Source: an uncultured Rhizobiaceae group bacterium | GTDB taxonomy: Bacteria > Pseudomonadota > Alphaproteobacteria > Rhizobiales > Rhizobiaceae | Length of the DNA: 64,000 nt | Direction of reading: 5' to 3' | Assembly: GCA_947501445.1 (NCBI GenBank) | Contig: CANMVS010000002.1 | Coordinates: forward strand, 545,690 to 609,689 | Shown: positions 62,762 to 64,000 of the stretch, piece by piece | Layout of the letters: every line of letters begins with the position of its first letter | Position numbering within the stretch: position 1 is the stretch's first letter | Translations under genes and position numbers: made by a program | Notes under the pieces: generated by a model | Seen by the model: only the letters and a program-made list of their open reading frames with translations | The model's database searches: none | What the model was told of the DNA's origin: nothing

Positions 62762-63237
62762 TCAAACCATTGCAATCAATCGGCTTCGCGATCCCGTCGT
62801 CAAAGGTCGCCACGTGCGTTGCGGCGTTCGCCAGTCGATCCCCTCCAAAAGCATCGCCATCTGAGCGGCACTGACCAAAATCTTGCCATCAGCCGGCGAC
62901 GGCCAGACAAACCGACCTTTCTCAAGACGCTTGGAAAACTGGCAGATACCCTGGCCGTCGAACCAGATCACCTTTAGACCGTTTCACGTTTTGTCAGAAA
63001 CGGGACAACGGTGTCGGCCTTTGATTTTGTTGATGCATTCAGGTTTTGCCGATTCCGTCAAAACATGAATTGCTCTAAAAGATCGCCGCGCCGACCACGA
63101 AAGACGAACATGTGACCGCTGTAAGGATCCTGCTTCAATACCTTCTCGGCCAGCGCCGAAAGACCGTTGAAGCCTTTCCTCATATCGGTGACACCGGCCG
63201 CCAGCAAGACACGCGTAATTGCAGGGACCGGGATCAT
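62762..63237 (-). pseudogene. IS66-family TnpB (Orf2), interrupted by MITE
   Basis: The N-terminal part runs from ATG 63237 ([10 protein letters not shown] ... [10 protein letters not shown]). The C-terminal part continues K-V-I-W-F-D-G-Q-G ... G-I-D-W-R at 62974-62762. A 99-bp MITE with a TA duplication separates them. Joining the two sides with a single TA gives an uninterrupted frame (D-L-L-K-V-I-W). The start overlaps the tnpA stop as ATGA, the normal IS66 arrangement. Confidence 0.9.
62977..63075 (-). mobile_element. 99-bp MITE-like element, copy 3, inserted in IS66 tnpB
   Basis: The clearest copy: exactly 99 bp flanked by perfect TA duplications (62975-62976 and 63076-63077). The two ends, read inward, agree at 20 of 27 positions by my count and share GTTTTG at positions 12-17. 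It is oriented opposite to the copies at 369 and 6837. A TA target and TIRs of this size suggest mobilisation by an IS630/Tc1-type transposase supplied in trans. No coding capacity. Confidence 0.9.
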
Positions 63238-63486
63238 GCGATCAAACCACGCGCCAGCTGTACAACCATGTCCGCATCAAAGGCACCGCTGAGCGTCAAA
63301 CGATGACCTGATGAAAGATCGATCTCAATCCGGCTGTCGGTGAGCGGACGAACCGGTTCCCCTGGAACTGAAACCTCTGTCGCAGTCACCTCAACCGGTA
63401 GAAAAATCGCCGCGTCGCGCCCGGGGCTAAACCGGCAATCGCGACGCCACCGGAAAACCATGTTTGCATTGAGGTCGTGTTGGCGC
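63234..63486 (-). pseudogene. IS66-family TnpA (Orf1), C-terminal fragment
   Basis: The frame reads R-R-Q-H-D-L-N-A-N-M-V-F-R-W-R-R then ends [17 protein letters not shown], matching the IS66 TnpA C-terminal half. The N-terminal HTH half is missing: homology stops at about 63486, exactly where the IS3-type end begins. The first residues of the open frame (M-A-L-A-L-G-E-G) are encoded by that IS end. Confidence 0.85.
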
Positions 63487-63818
63487 CGACCCTCTCCCAA
63501 AGCTAGAGCCATTTCTGAGTTAGCTTGTTTGTGATTGCATTTTCATGCGGCTGTGTCCAATTCGATGCTTTGTTTGGATATGAATTCATGTGGCGTGAGC
63601 CAGTTCAATGCCGAATGTGGTCTCAATTCATTGTAATGACATCTCCATTTTTCGATGATTGCTCGAGCCTCGTTAAGTGTTGAGAACAGGTTCTCATTCA
63701 TGCATTCATCACGTTGTCTGCCGTTGAAACTCTCCACAAAGGCGTTTTCATTCGGTTTGCCTGGGTTGATGAAGTGGAGGCCGACACCCGTTCGTTTGGA
63801 CCAATCAAACATGGCCAT
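63487..63818 (-). mobile_element. IS3-family remnant A with 3' part of orfB
   Basis: Minus-strand codons 63818-63543 encode the C-terminal integrase core of an IS3-type Orf[28 protein letters not shown] and [11 protein letters not shown]. The catalytic Glu (V-E-S-F-N) is present but the two Asp are not. The IS end (63487-63523) contains CGACCCTCTCCC and CTGAGTTAG. Coding homology stops abruptly at 63818, at the end of a second element. Confidence 0.85.
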
Positions 63819-64000
63819 CGATCCTCTCCCCGGGAATTGATCCACGGCTGAGTTAGTGATTTTCTTAACTGAGAAGGAGAGCACTGATGAAGAGACGCTT
63901 TAGCGAAGAGCAGATCATAGGAGTTTTGAAAGAACATGAAGCAGGTATTTCGGCCAAGGATCTGTGCCGCAAGCACGGCATGTCGGATGCGAGCTTCTAT
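63819..64000 (+). mobile_element. IS3-family element B, left end with orfA start (continues past window)
   Basis: The end at 63819-63856 (CGATCCTCTCCC ... CTGAGTTAG) matches the end of element A. From ATG 63887 (GAGAAGGAGAG upstream) the frame stays open to the window edge for 38 codons: [15 protein letters not shown] then a helix-turn-helix, the OrfA start of an IS3-type element. It interrupts element A's orfB. Completeness cannot be judged from this window. Confidence 0.85.

Overview
The window looks like chromosomal DNA of an alphaproteobacterium, probably of the Hyphomicrobiales (Rhizobiales). I infer this from gene content (nosRZDFYLX with NnrS and a Dnr/NnrR-type regulator, a UvrB with a long basic extension, several ribose/xylose-type ABC systems), from NnrR-type sites of the form TTGCG-N4-CGCAA, and from translationally coupled operons. 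No rRNA or tRNA gene and no CRISPR array was found.

Layout. 0-6.2 kb: end of a YciA-type thioesterase gene, an EmrAB-type efflux pair and uvrB. 6.3-9.5 kb: a periplasmic cytochrome c flanked by copies of a short mobile repeat, then a remarkable exported protein with about 30 Asn-Pro-Cys repeats fused to a cytochrome P460-like heme domain, and an unknown conserved protein. 9.7-18.0 kb: one tightly overlapping minus-strand operon for a Rieske oxygenase (alpha, beta, reductase), a CoA ligase, a thiolase/Ltp2-like protein, a DUF35-SDR fusion whose SDR half has lost its catalytic residues, a cyclase-family hydrolase and an SDR. A divergent marR gene shares two palindromes with it. 18.6-23.97 kb: an AraC regulator, a nitronate monooxygenase/NmrA/amidase operon, and dusA. 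24.0-25.8 kb: a degraded island (integrase and ATPase remnants, VapBC). 25.8-37.0 kb: nosRZDFYLX, nnrS, a DUF1858 gene and a Dnr-type regulator. 37.2-52.9 kb: a sugar-type ABC operon on the minus strand, divergent from an operon led by an unusual regulator (winged helix fused to a solute-binding domain), followed by an SDR, an M24 protein, a 2-oxo-acid dehydrogenase E1 alpha/beta, an E2-like protein with a degenerate catalytic motif, and an aldehyde dehydrogenase. 53.2-62.4 kb: a LacI-regulated catabolic operon (ThDP enzyme, complete ribose-type ABC transporter, HisD-family dehydrogenase). 62.5-64.0 kb: nested insertion-sequence remnants (IS66 and IS3 families).

The best-supported unannotated structure is a 99-bp non-autonomous element with imperfect 27-bp terminal inverted repeats and a TA target. 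It is present in three full-length copies (369-467, 6837-6935, 62977-63075) plus half copies. Removing the copy at 62977-63075 together with one TA restores the reading frame of an IS66 tnpB gene, which is direct evidence of past transposition. The most novel protein is the Cys-repeat/P460 fusion at 7153-8532. The least assignable pathway is the Rieske/CoA-ligase/aldolase operon.
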